The position numbers were made by a program, and so were the translations under genes. Of a DNA stretch of 64,000 bases, positions 45,171-54,084 are shown one piece after another (position 1 is the first letter of the stretch; every line of letters starts with the position of its first letter). The stretch is from Alphaproteobacteria bacterium. Its GTDB lineage: Bacteria > Pseudomonadota > Alphaproteobacteria > UBA9655. The notes under the pieces were generated by a model, which saw nothing but the letters and a program-made list of their open reading frames with translations, was not told where the DNA came from and made no database searches. Location: assembly GCA_020049895.1 (NCBI GenBank), contig JAGVLE010000013.1, positions 28,523 through 92,522 on the forward strand, read 5' to 3'.

Positions 45171-45623
45171 ATGATTTCTCGTTTTCATAAAATTACTTTT
45201 ATTTTTCTTATAGGCCTTTCCGGCTGTGAAACACTTGATATTCATGGTCATGAAGTTGATCCCGACCAACTTCAAAAAGTTAATGTTGGAAAAACCACCA
45301 AAAAACAAATTACAGAGATTTTTGGAACTCCTTCCGCTGTCTCGACATTTAATAATAACACGTGGTTTTATATGTCCGAGACAACCTCTACCAGAGCTTT
45401 TTTCTCTCCTACCATCTTAAAAAGTAACATTACACGCATTGAATTTGATACTAAGGGAGTCGTTCAAACCCTTGCCTCTCTTACAGAGAGAGACAGAGTC
45501 ATTGTTTCTCATGTGTATAGAACAACCCCCACAGCTGGTTATAAGTTTGGTGTCATAGAACAACTGTTTGGAAACATAGGCCGGTTTAACGGGAAAGACC
45601 CCGACATGGGAAGCCGACGATAG
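45171..45623 (+). CDS. bamE: outer membrane assembly lipoprotein BamE
   Basis: 150 residues with a lipobox LSGC (Cys19). The SmpA/OmlA fold shows LQKVNVGKTTKKQITEIFGTP and TWFYMSETT, the BamE hallmark. It supports the BAM complex that inserts outer-membrane proteins. It is a single gene, convergent with the kinase that follows. Confidence 0.92.
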   Translation: MISRFHKITFIFLIGLSGCETLDIHGHEVDPDQLQKVNVGKTTKKQITEIFGTPSAVSTFNNNTWFYMSETTSTRAFFSPTILKSNITRIEFDTKGVVQTLASLTERDRVIVSHVYRTTPTAGYKFGVIEQLFGNIGRFNGKDPDMGSRR

Positions 45624-45645
45624 GGCTAGGTGTCAGGAAAACTCT

Positions 45646-48021
45646 CTAATTACAAATGACTAAGCTTTCTTCCTCTGGTTGAATCTCGAAGGCAATCTTT
45701 GGAAAAACACACGTCACCCGCGTCCCTTTATCAATGTGAGAATCAAGCAAAATATATCCTCCATGAAGTTCCACGATGTTCTTTACAAGAGATAACCCTA
45801 CTCCCACTCCAATGTGTGGATTTTCGGAACCTCGTTCAAATTTCTTAAAAACATAAGGCTGCTTCTCTAAAGAAATTCCAATTCCTGTATCTGACACGGA
45901 AATCTCTAAGTTCTCTCCCTTCATCTTGGCTTCAATGGAAATCTTTCCTTCAGGGGGCGTAAATTTAATTGAATTACTTAAAAGGTTAAACAACGCTTGT
46001 TTAAGACGCCTTTCATCCACAATCCATTCTTGTACATTTTTTTCATAGTTATGGGTAAGGTGTTGTTTGTTGTTCTCTGCTCTCTTTATAGAAAGCCCCA
46101 CTACATCTTTTAGGAGAGAAGGGATATTAACGTTTGAGGGTTGTAGGGATAGATAGCCAGCTTCAATAGAAGCTAAATCTAAAATATCGTTCACAAGGTG
46201 TAAGAGTTTTTTGGAAGACTCTAGAACACCATTCACATAATCTTCTTGTCTCTCATTAAGTTGACCAAAATATCGACGAGAAAGAACCTCTGTAAATCCA
46301 ATAATCGTTGTAAGAGGTGATCTTAGCTCATGGGAAACATTTGCAATAAATTCCGATTTCAAGAGATCTGCTGTTTGAAGGGCTTCATTTTTTTCTTGAA
46401 GAGCTTTCTGTACAAGCGATGTATCTGTTGCATCTGTATAACTGAAAAGATGATCCCCATTCGGAAGAGGAACGTATCCAAAGTTTACAACTGTTTCATC
46501 TTTCCTTGGGAGCTGGCCCGTTTTAGGAATGCGCTCTGTAAGATTACCAAGCGTTTCTTCTTTAAACTCTTCCCATTTCTCATTCGAGTGATCAAAAAAT
46601 CCTCTTGTTTTTTCAATAATATGCGTAAAATGCTGTCCATGTTCTATTTCAGTTTTGTTGAAGTTCCAAAGACGAAGAAAACTTGGGTTAAAGATTTTGA
46701 GACGGCTATCACTTCCAAACACAACAACCCCTTCAAAAAGATTATCGAGAGTTGTTTGATAGGCGTCAAAAAGCGCTTTGTTTATTCTCTCAAGAGCAAA
46801 ATAATCCGTCACATCTTCAAACATAAACAAAAGCCCCCCCAAAGGATGGGGAGAAGTGAAAACACGTAACGTTCTTTCGTCAGGTAAATGAATCAGTTCT
46901 TCTTGAGGAGAAACCTGCTCCTGAAGTTGTAAAATTTGACGTTTTTTATAGACCGGAAAATCCGCACATTCGGGTAGCTGACGACGATGACGCAAATCTT
47001 CTAAAACTTCTTCAAGACGCGGGTTTGTCTTTAGAAACTCTTCTTTAAACCCATACAGAGCCATATAAGCTTGATTGTAGTATTGAAGCGTCGCATCAGC
47101 ATCATAGACAGCGACAGCCGTAGAGAGATGATCCAGAACTGTGCGGTGAGCGTCAATTAATTTTTTGATTTCAGAGTTTATTGACGTTACTTCTGTAATA
47201 TCATAGGCAATGCCAAGAGTTCCTCCCCTACGAGAATCTGGAACTTCATAAATACGAAAATGTCGTCTTTCTCCATTTGCAATCGCTGCGCTTTCAAGAA
47301 CCTGTTGTTCATTTGTATTAAATGCTTTTCGGGCAATTGTTTTTGCTGCACGGAAGGAAATAAGTTCAATGTTTTCCGAGTACACTTTTTCAGGTGAGGC
47401 TTGAACGACTTCTGCATAAGAGCGATTGCAATACGTAATTTTTTGTTGACTGTCTCGATGCCATATAAGGAGCGGAGCTAAATCAAGGGTGTATTGTAAT
47501 TTTTCAAGAAGCTCTTCTGTCTTATAAAGTTTTTCAAGCTGAATATGTTCTTGGTGCTCACTATTCGTAATGTTTGTGAGCAAAAGAACCGTTTTTCCTT
47601 CTAAAAAAGCTCCCCTTAATTTATAGATCGATTGATCTTCTTTGGTCTCTATTCTGAGTTGAAAAGGAAACTTTTCTTGAATAAGTTGCGTCAAAAGAGG
47701 GTTTAGTTTTTCAAAAGATCCGGGATGTAAAAAAGATTTTAGGTCCTCTAATGACTCAACAGGAAAGTAAGCTGATTTATTAGAAAACTGTCCTCCTTCT
47801 AGGATCGCCCACTCTTCTCCTTGAACAAGAAGAACTTTTTTCAAAGTTTGCGAAAAGCCCCAAGAACGAAACCATAAAAGACAAAAAAAACTTGAAAGAA
47901 TCAGAAAAAAAGATGGCCAAGATACAGCAGGGAAAAAACCACATGCCCAACAAAGAGATGGAGCTATCCCTATGAATAAAAATAAAAAAATATTTTTGAC
48001 TAAGTTTCCTAGAGCCTCCAT
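45646..48021 (-). CDS. PAS-domain sensor histidine kinase, DivL-like
   Basis: About 791 residues from the ATG at 48021 (a GTG 24 bases upstream is an alternative). Two membrane helices (about 8-30 and 34-55 of the chosen frame) precede three or four PAS domains, a HisKA domain with IANVSHELRSPLTTIIGFTEVL, DILDLASIEAG, and a HATPase with DTGIGI and GVGVGLSLVKNI. PAS order, the DLASIEAG segment and lack of a receiver resemble DivL. Caulobacter DivL has Tyr in place of the phospho-His; here the His is present (counted as 572 from the GTG). It could therefore be an active kinase or a PleC/DivJ relative. It lies 1.4 kb from the predicted origin. Confidence 0.8.
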   Translation of the reverse strand: MEALGNLVKNIFLFLFIGIAPSLCWACGFFPAVSWPSFFLILSSFFCLLWFRSWGFSQTLKKVLLVQGEEWAILEGGQFSNKSAYFPVESLEDLKSFLHPGSFEKLNPLLTQLIQEKFPFQLRIETKEDQSIYKLRGAFLEGKTVLLLTNITNSEHQEHIQLEKLYKTEELLEKLQYTLDLAPLLIWHRDSQQKITYCNRSYAEVVQASPEKVYSENIELISFRAAKTIARKAFNTNEQQVLESAAIANGERRHFRIYEVPDSRRGGTLGIAYDITEVTSINSEIKKLIDAHRTVLDHLSTAVAVYDADATLQYYNQAYMALYGFKEEFLKTNPRLEEVLEDLRHRRQLPECADFPVYKKRQILQLQEQVSPQEELIHLPDERTLRVFTSPHPLGGLLFMFEDVTDYFALERINKALFDAYQTTLDNLFEGVVVFGSDSRLKIFNPSFLRLWNFNKTEIEHGQHFTHIIEKTRGFFDHSNEKWEEFKEETLGNLTERIPKTGQLPRKDETVVNFGYVPLPNGDHLFSYTDATDTSLVQKALQEKNEALQTADLLKSEFIANVSHELRSPLTTIIGFTEVLSRRYFGQLNERQEDYVNGVLESSKKLLHLVNDILDLASIEAGYLSLQPSNVNIPSLLKDVVGLSIKRAENNKQHLTHNYEKNVQEWIVDERRLKQALFNLLSNSIKFTPPEGKISIEAKMKGENLEISVSDTGIGISLEKQPYVFKKFERGSENPHIGVGVGLSLVKNIVELHGGYILLDSHIDKGTRVTCVFPKIAFEIQPEEESLVICN

Positions 48022-48065
48022 TTTTAATATTTTACATAAAACCACTTTTTTAACAAGGGAAGTGG

Positions 48066-48737
48066 TTAATTTTTGGCAATTAATTTCGCAAGAAGTTCTT
48101 GGTGAAGACGATATTCTTCTGATGTCGGGGCATGAGGACGGGGAGGATATTGTTTTTTCTTCTGCGTGTGAGACAACCGTGACTCTTGGGGAGAAGAGCT
48201 TTTATCTAACGAAAGACCAGGCTGTTTTTCACCAATAAGCTCTATGTACACTTGCGCTAAAAGCTCTGCATCCAGAAGGGCTCCATGTTTGTTACGCGCT
48301 TTGTTATCAACGCCAAACCGCTTACAAAGAGCATCAAGACTTGCAGGAGAGCCGGGAAATTTTTGTCTTGCTATAAGAAGGGTATCAATAGCTCGGTGAA
48401 AAGAAACTTCTTCTCTTTGATGCATTTTTAGCTCTGCATTGATAAACTTCATATCAAACTTAGCATTGTGGATCACAAGGGGAGAGTCTTCGATAAACTC
48501 TAAGAACCCGGTTGCGATTTCTTCAAAAAGAGGATGATCCTTTAAAAAATCATAACAGAGACCATGGATTTGATAGGCTTCTTGAGGAACCTCACGATCA
48601 GGATTGATATATGTGTGAAAAATTCGGCCAGTAGGTATGTGATCAATTAATTCTAGGCATCCAATCTCAACAAGGCGATGACCTTGGCTTGGCTCAAAAC
48701 CTGTTGTCTCCGTATCAAGAACGATTTCTCTTTTCAT
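48066..48737 (-). CDS. dnaQ: DNA polymerase III epsilon subunit
   Basis: 223 residues. DEDDh exonuclease motifs: VLDTETTG (Exo I), HNAKFDMKFIN (Exo II) and HGALLDAELLA (Exo III with the catalytic His). A C-terminal tail of about 50 residues would bind the polymerase subunit. It proofreads replication. Its start overlaps the coaE end by 23 bases, so the two are translationally linked, as near other alphaproteobacterial origins. Confidence 0.94.
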   Translation of the reverse strand: MKREIVLDTETTGFEPSQGHRLVEIGCLELIDHIPTGRIFHTYINPDREVPQEAYQIHGLCYDFLKDHPLFEEIATGFLEFIEDSPLVIHNAKFDMKFINAELKMHQREEVSFHRAIDTLLIARQKFPGSPASLDALCKRFGVDNKARNKHGALLDAELLAQVYIELIGEKQPGLSLDKSSSPQESRLSHTQKKKQYPPRPHAPTSEEYRLHQELLAKLIAKN

Positions 48738-49377
48738 AAGGTTCTCTTTTTAATATGCGTGGCCATCTCCCTTCCCAAGCAGGAGCTGTCTCTCGTTCTA
48801 GAATCACGAGAATTCTTTTTACCATTTCTAAAGAACTTCTTTTTCCACGTCCAGTCGCAATAATAAAATCCGCGTGTTTTCTTCGTATCTCATCCGAAAA
48901 CTGTTGAGATTCAAATTTTTTAAGCTTTTCAATAGGCATGCCTGAACGACGAAGAACTCGCCATCTCCTTATAAGAAAGGGAGCCTCAACAAGAATAGCC
49001 TTATGGCAATATTTATAAAGTCCCACTTCCATTAAAAGAGGAACATCAAGAATAACAAGCGGTGTTTTTATCTTTTGATGATTCTCTAAAAATGATTTTT
49101 GGCTTTTTGCAAGGTTCGGGTACAGAATATTTTCAAGTTCGCGTAGTTGTTGAGGGTCCTCTAAGACCACCTCTGCTAAAAGAGAACGATTAATATCACC
49201 CCCCACAATGACACCAGGCCAGCGATTTCTAACGTTTTCTTTAATAGTCTCCTCTTCTTTGAGAAGTCGATGGATCTCTTGATCCGCACAATGAATGGGA
49301 ACTCCCAAAGATTGAAATTGACAAGCAATTGTTGATTTTCCAGCACCTATAGCGCCTGTAAGCCCGACTATCCACAC
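48715..49377 (-). CDS. coaE: dephospho-CoA kinase
   Basis: 220 residues from the GTG at 49377. The P-loop GAIGAGKS is at 8-15; DADxxxH-type CADQEIHRLL and VLDVPLLMEVG follow. It makes coenzyme A in the last step. The longer frame to 49395 contains its own AGGAG ribosome site, 8 bases before the chosen GTG. It starts beside the predicted origin, and a DnaA-like box overlaps its first codons. Confidence 0.93.
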   Translation of the reverse strand: MWIVGLTGAIGAGKSTIACQFQSLGVPIHCADQEIHRLLKEEETIKENVRNRWPGVIVGGDINRSLLAEVVLEDPQQLRELENILYPNLAKSQKSFLENHQKIKTPLVILDVPLLMEVGLYKYCHKAILVEAPFLIRRWRVLRRSGMPIEKLKKFESQQFSDEIRRKHADFIIATGRGKRSSLEMVKRILVILERETAPAWEGRWPRILKREPYEKRNRS

Positions 49378-49773
49378 AACAACGTCTCCTCTCACATATC
49401 CCTTGTGGATAAGTCTTGATTACTCTGGGGATAGTTTGGGGATGATACTCCCCCTTCTGTCATGAATGAGGATAACTCAAAAGAGTCAAAGAAAGTATCC
49501 TTCTGTGAATTGTTTTTTAATAGGGTGTGAATATCTTTCATAATTCTCTCCTTATCCACGGATTTTCCATAACTTATATACAAGAATTATTCTCTTATTG
49601 CTTTGAAAAAATTCAAAAAATTACGGTTTTCAACATTCTCATGAAGTTTATACATCTCTAAAAATATCTTCTGTGGATATCTTGCTAGTAAAAACTTATC
49701 CACGCAATACCATAGACATACAACAACAAATACCTTTAATTAATATAAAGATAATTAGAAGGATAAAGGATAA
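49368..49773. other. predicted chromosomal origin of replication (oriC)
   Basis: Six DnaA-box-like nonamers: 49404-49412 (minus, perfect TTATCCACA), 49368-49376 (CTATCCACA), 49526-49534 (minus, ATATTCACA), 49552-49560 and 49696-49704 (both TTATCCACG), and 49672-49680 (minus, ATATCCACA). A very AT-rich stretch (about 49561-49670) could be the unwinding element. The setting, coaE-dnaQ on one side and hemE on the other with rho-rsmG-parAB nearby, matches the known origins of Caulobacter and Rickettsia. dnaA itself is not in the window. Confidence 0.82.
49392..49541 (-). CDS. possible small protein encoded within the origin
   Basis: A 49-residue frame with ATG at 49541, about 8 bases after GGAG, starting MKDIHTLLKNNSQ; polar, with a Ser/Asn/Gln-rich C-terminus. 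It contains two of the DnaA-like boxes and ends 15 bases before the coaE start. It could be a real leader gene of coaE, or an open frame created by origin motifs. No family is recognised. Confidence 0.3.
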   Translation of the reverse strand: MKDIHTLLKNNSQKDTFFDSFELSSFMTEGGVSSPNYPQSNQDLSTRDM

Positions 49774-50799
49774 GTGTCCAAATTTCTCGATCTCTTCCAG
49801 GGGAAAAAAAGTGGGACCCCTCCCGTTTGGTTCATGCGGCAAGCGGGAAGATCGCTTCCTGAGTATCGAGAGGTTCGCAAACAATGCGGAAACTTTCTTG
49901 ATTTATGCTATACACCAGCCTTAGCAGCAAAAGTTACCCTTCAGCCTATTGAGCGCTTTAACCTTGATGCAGCTATTCTTTTTTCAGATATTTTACTTAT
50001 TCCCCAGGCGCTTGGGCAACGGGTGTGGTTTCAAGAAGGAGAAGGTCCCCATCTTGAGCCTATCTCCCTCCCTTCTTTTGAAAAAACGCTTTCTTTTTCT
50101 AAGTTTTTGGAAAATTTATTCCCTGTGTATGAGGCCATCTCTTTGGTCAAAAAAAATCCTATTCCCCTCATAGGATTTGCAGGAGCGCCATGGACATTGG
50201 CTCTTTATATGCTTCAAGGAGAAGGAAGCCGAGACTTTGCAGAAGCAAAGCAGCTTGCTTTTCAGAATGAAGAGGCCTTCTCGCGGTTATTAGCTTATTT
50301 AGGAGAAGCGATTTCTCTTCACCTTATAGAGCAAGCAAAAGCAGGCGTAAACGTTGTTCAGCTGTTTGATACCTGGGCAGGATTATGTCCAGCAACTCAT
50401 TTTGAGAGATGGATTTTAGAGCCAACTCAAGCGATTATAAAAGCTGTTCGCCAGGTTTATCCAACCCTTCCCGTCATTGGTTTTCCCAGAGGCTTGGGAC
50501 TTAATTTAGTGGAATATGGAAGAAAATTACCGCTTTCTGCCCTTAGTCTCGATTCTTCTGTTCCGATTTCTTTGCTGAACAAAGAGCTTCCAGACTCTTT
50601 AATTTTTCAAGGAAATCTTGACCCATCCTTGTTAGTTGCAGGAGGAGAGCCTTTAAAACAAGGAATTATGGAGATTCACAGAGACATGAAAGGAAGGCCC
50701 TATATTTTCAATCTTGGGCACGGCGTTTTTCCACAAACTCCTATCTCTCACATAGAATCCTGTCTGGAATGGGTCCGAGGGCTCGGTGACAAAAGATGA
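49774..50799 (+). CDS. hemE: uroporphyrinogen decarboxylase
   Basis: 341 residues from a GTG (AAGGATAAAGGATAA just upstream). PVWFMRQAGRSLPEYRE, with the catalytic Arg pair, and AAILFSDILLIPQALG with the essential Asp are intact. It converts uroporphyrinogen III to coproporphyrinogen III. hemE beside the origin is a known alphaproteobacterial arrangement. It overlaps hemH by 4 bases. Confidence 0.96.
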   Translation: MSKFLDLFQGKKSGTPPVWFMRQAGRSLPEYREVRKQCGNFLDLCYTPALAAKVTLQPIERFNLDAAILFSDILLIPQALGQRVWFQEGEGPHLEPISLPSFEKTLSFSKFLENLFPVYEAISLVKKNPIPLIGFAGAPWTLALYMLQGEGSRDFAEAKQLAFQNEEAFSRLLAYLGEAISLHLIEQAKAGVNVVQLFDTWAGLCPATHFERWILEPTQAIIKAVRQVYPTLPVIGFPRGLGLNLVEYGRKLPLSALSLDSSVPISLLNKELPDSLIFQGNLDPSLLVAGGEPLKQGIMEIHRDMKGRPYIFNLGHGVFPQTPISHIESCLEWVRGLGDKR

Positions 50800-51725
50800 C
50801 ATCCAAAACAACAGCCGTTGTCTTATTAAACGTGGGTGGTCCCTCCTCCTTAAAGGACGTTTATCCATTTCTTGTGAGTTTCTTTTCTGATCCGGCGATT
50901 TTAACTTTCCCCCTCCCCTTTCGTTATGTCCTTTCTCGAATATTGGCGAGTGTTCGGCTTAAAAAATCAAAACATATTTATGAGCAATTAGGAGGGGGCT
51001 CTCCCCTCCTCCCGCAAACTCTTTCTCAAGCAAACTCTTTAGAAAAAGAGCTTGGAGACGGGTACAAAGTGTTTGTGGCCATGCGCCATGCTGCCCCCTT
51101 TATTAAAGACGTTTCTCACGACGTTTCTGCCAACTCTTTTGAAAAAACGATATTGCTTCCCTTGTGTCCCCACTATTCTTCAACCACAAATGGATCTTTT
51201 TTTCAGGCCTGGGAGGCGGCACACGGTCCGTGCGCAATTCGCATTCCTTCTTACCCTACCCTCGATGGGTTTTTAGAAGCGATCGTAGAGCTAACAACCC
51301 CGTGTTATACAAGAGCAAAAAAAGAGGGTGTCCCACGTGTTCTCTTCACAGCTCACGGTCTTCCTGAAAAAATTATACAACAAGGTGATCCCTACCAAAG
51401 GCAGATTGAAGAGACAGCTGCGGCTCTCAAAAAAAAGATGGGATTTCCGGACATAAACGTGTGCTATCAAAGTCGCGTCGGATTTCTGCCGTGGATTGGC
51501 CCGTCTCTTGAAGAAGAAATCAGAAAAGCTGGGAAAGAAAAGCGTCCGCTTGTCGTTGTCCCTATCTCTTTTGTGTCAGAACACTCGGAAACGTTAATAG
51601 AGCTCGATGTAGATATGAAAATCCTTGCCTTAAAAGCTGGATGTCCGCATTATGAGCGGGTTCAGACGGTACAAACGCACCCTTCTTTTATAAAGGGGCT
51701 CGCTTCTCTTGTAAGGAATAGCTGA
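50796..51725 (+). CDS. hemH: ferrochelatase
   Basis: 309 residues. Family landmarks include LLNVGGPSSLKDVYPFL, LCPHYSSTTNGS, FTAHGLPEKIIQQGDPY (active-site His) and VVPISFVSEHSETLIELD (metal-site His/Glu). It inserts Fe2+ into protoporphyrin IX. It sits between hemE and hemJ with overlapping codons, so the three form a tight haem operon. Confidence 0.95.
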   Translation: MTSKTTAVVLLNVGGPSSLKDVYPFLVSFFSDPAILTFPLPFRYVLSRILASVRLKKSKHIYEQLGGGSPLLPQTLSQANSLEKELGDGYKVFVAMRHAAPFIKDVSHDVSANSFEKTILLPLCPHYSSTTNGSFFQAWEAAHGPCAIRIPSYPTLDGFLEAIVELTTPCYTRAKKEGVPRVLFTAHGLPEKIIQQGDPYQRQIEETAAALKKKMGFPDINVCYQSRVGFLPWIGPSLEEEIRKAGKEKRPLVVVPISFVSEHSETLIELDVDMKILALKAGCPHYERVQTVQTHPSFIKGLASLVRNS

Positions 51726-52165
51726 TGACTCTTGAGGCCTATATTCTTCCTCTCCTTTCTTTTCATCTTTTATGCGTGATTGCTTGGATGGCAGGGCTTC
51801 TTTATCTCCCGCGCCTTTTTATTTATCACCTGGAGTTTGAGGTTGGTACAAAGCCGTACGATGTTTTTTGTCGGATGGAACAACGTCTCTTAAAAATAAT
51901 TATGCGTCCCGCCATCCTTTTGACCTTTCTTTCTGGAGGGCTTTTAGCTTTTGCTGTTGATGCATGGTCAATGCCCTGGTTTCACGTGAAACTTTTTCTC
52001 GTTTTTTTGCTAGCAGGGTGTCATGGATACTTTTCCCGTCTTTCTCGAGGGTATCAAGAAGGAAGGCTCCCTCCCCTTTCCAAGAAAGCACTTATCGTCT
52101 TAAATGAAGTTCCTTTTCTTCTCGCAATTGGGATTGTCTGTTTTGCCATTTTCAAACCAAGTTAA
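51725..52165 (+). CDS. hemJ: protoporphyrinogen oxidase HemJ
   Basis: 146 residues, four membrane helices. FHLLCVIAWMAGLLYLPRLFIYH carries the conserved His and Arg, and VKLFLVFLLAGCHGYFSRLSR follows. This is the HemJ family (COG1981), which oxidises protoporphyrinogen IX. Its start overlaps the hemH stop (TGATG). A parS palindrome lies inside the gene (51979-51992). rho follows after 73 bases. Confidence 0.92.
   Translation: MTLEAYILPLLSFHLLCVIAWMAGLLYLPRLFIYHLEFEVGTKPYDVFCRMEQRLLKIIMRPAILLTFLSGGLLAFAVDAWSMPWFHVKLFLVFLLAGCHGYFSRLSRGYQEGRLPPLSKKALIVLNEVPFLLAIGIVCFAIFKPS
51979..51992. promoter_or_regulatory. parS site in hemJ
   Basis: The 14-base core GTTTCACGTGAAAC, with the outermost pair of the 16-base consensus not matched. 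It encodes FHVK in hemJ. It is 2.2 kb from the predicted origin. Confidence 0.8.
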
Positions 52166-52238
52166 AAATAAGCTTGTGGAAGCGAAAAAAGTTTGTTAGA
52201 GATAAAAATACTCCTTACAAAATTCCCAGTGAAATTTT

Positions 52239-53495
52239 ATGAACTTAAAAACTTTAAAATCCAAGACGCCCGTCGAACTTTTAGCTTTAGCCGAAGAATT
52301 AAATATTGAGAACGCCAGTACCTTGCGAAAGCAAGATATGATGTTTTCGATTTTAAAAACCTTGGCTGAAAAAGGTGAAACCATTTTCGGAGGGGGAGTC
52401 GTTGAAATACTCCAGGATGGATTTGCTTTCTTAAGGTCTCCCGAAGCTAACTATCTTCCGGGCCCGGATGACATCTATGTCTCTCCCAGCCAAGTGCGGA
52501 AATTTGCTTTGAGAACAGGCGATACGGCTGAGGGGGAAATTCGCGCTCCCAAAGAGGGTGAGCGATATTTTGCTCTTGTGAAAATTAACTCTATTGATGG
52601 ACAGGAACCAGACGCGATTAAGCATCGTCTTAATTTTGACAACCTGACTCCCCTTTACCCCGATGAAAAGCTAAACCTTGAGATTGAAGATCCCACCCAT
52701 AAAGATTTTACGTCGCGGGTTATCGAGCTTGTTGCTCCTTTAGGAAAAGGGCAGCGCGCTCTTATTGTGGCGCCGCCTCGCTCAGGAAAAACTGTGATGA
52801 TGCAAAATATTGCTCATTCCATTTCAATAAACCATCCCGAAGTGACGCTTATCGTTTTGCTTATTGATGAACGTCCCGAGGAAGTCACTGACATGGTTCG
52901 TTCTGTAAAAGGCGAAGTTATTAGCTCAACATTCGATGAGCCAGCTACCCGACACGTCCAAGTGGCCGAGATGGTGATAGAAAAGGCAAAGCGTCTTGTT
53001 GAACTCAAACATGATGTCGTTATTCTTTTAGATAACGTTACGCGTCTTGCTCGGGCTTATAATACGGTCATTCCTTCCTCTGGAAAGGTCCTCACAGGTG
53101 GTGTTGATGCTAACGCTCTTCAACGCCCTAAAAGGTTCTTTGGTGCTGCCAGAAATATTGAAGAAGGGGGATCTCTTACCATTATCTCCACAGCCTTAAT
53201 CGACACAGGGTCTCGTATGGATGAAGTCATTTTCGAAGAGTTCAAAGGAACAGGAAACTCGGAAATTGTCCTCGATCGTAAGCTTTCTGACAAAAGAACA
53301 TTTCCAGCCATTGACATCACAAAATCAGGAACACGAAAAGAAGAGCTTCTTGTTAGCAAAGACGTTCTTTCCAAAATGTGGGTTCTTCGGCGCGTTCTTG
53401 TTCCTATGGGCACCATGGATGGTATGGAATTTCTTCTTGAAAAACTTCGTAACACAAAAAACAATGCAGAGTTTTTCGAATCCATGAATTCTTAG
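52239..53495 (+). CDS. rho: transcription termination factor Rho
   Basis: 418 residues. An N-terminal RNA-binding domain ([15 protein letters not shown]), Walker A APPRSGKT (178-185), [14 protein letters not shown] and the R-loop region [20 protein letters not shown] are all present. It is a hexameric RNA helicase that ends transcription. rho-rsmG-parA-parB is the usual origin-proximal order; here mnmE and mnmG, often between rho and rsmG, are absent. Confidence 0.97.
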   Translation: MNLKTLKSKTPVELLALAEELNIENASTLRKQDMMFSILKTLAEKGETIFGGGVVEILQDGFAFLRSPEANYLPGPDDIYVSPSQVRKFALRTGDTAEGEIRAPKEGERYFALVKINSIDGQEPDAIKHRLNFDNLTPLYPDEKLNLEIEDPTHKDFTSRVIELVAPLGKGQRALIVAPPRSGKTVMMQNIAHSISINHPEVTLIVLLIDERPEEVTDMVRSVKGEVISSTFDEPATRHVQVAEMVIEKAKRLVELKHDVVILLDNVTRLARAYNTVIPSSGKVLTGGVDANALQRPKRFFGAARNIEEGGSLTIISTALIDTGSRMDEVIFEEFKGTGNSEIVLDRKLSDKRTFPAIDITKSGTRKEELLVSKDVLSKMWVLRRVLVPMGTMDGMEFLLEKLRNTKNNAEFFESMNS

Positions 53496-53496
53496 A

Positions 53497-54084
53497 ATGA
53501 ATGGCCTTCCAGAGGAACTTCATACCTATAAAACTCTTTTAGAAACATGGCAAAAGACAATTAATCTTGTCTCGTCCTCTACCCTTCCCCATCTATGGGA
53601 ACGGCATTTTGAAGACTCTCTCCAACTTCTTTCCTATCTTCCCCCTTCTCCCTCAACCCTTATAGATTTAGGGAGTGGGGCAGGCTTTCCCGGGCTTGTG
53701 CTCGCTCTTTGCCGAAGGGAATCTCTAAAGGTAACTCTTGTTGAGGCTGACCTTAGAAAATGTCTTTTCCTCGACAATGTTTCACGTGAAACATTTTTAG
53801 ATATCACCGTTATAAGGTCGCGTATTGAAAAAATTTCTCCCTTCAAACAAGATGTTGTGACAGCCCGCGCCTTGGCCCCCCTTCCAAAACTTTTAGACTA
53901 TGCCGCCCTCTTTATGAGAGAAGAGTCCGTTGGTTTCTTTTTAAAGGGGAAATCGAATGAAGTCGAAATTGAAATGGCCAAAAAGGAATGGAACTTTTCT
54001 CTTGAAATTTTCCCGAGTTTAACGGATTCTCAGGGGAGAATTTTAAAAATATCTCACTTGAAGAGGATCCCCCTTCATGACTAA
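53497..54084 (+). CDS. rsmG: 16S rRNA (guanine-N7) methyltransferase
   Basis: 195 residues. The SAM-binding LIDLGSGAGFPG motif (about 55-66), VEADLRKC and the family's TARALAPL are present. It methylates G527 of 16S rRNA. It begins 1 base after rho and overlaps parA by 8 bases. A perfect parS site encodes NVSRET within it. Confidence 0.94.
   Translation: MNGLPEELHTYKTLLETWQKTINLVSSSTLPHLWERHFEDSLQLLSYLPPSPSTLIDLGSGAGFPGLVLALCRRESLKVTLVEADLRKCLFLDNVSRETFLDITVIRSRIEKISPFKQDVVTARALAPLPKLLDYAALFMREESVGFFLKGKSNEVEIEMAKKEWNFSLEIFPSLTDSQGRILKISHLKRIPLHD
53778..53793. promoter_or_regulatory. parS site in rsmG
   Basis: Perfect TGTTTCACGTGAAACA, about 300 bases before the parA start. Location and sequence fit a ParB loading site. 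Confidence 0.93.
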
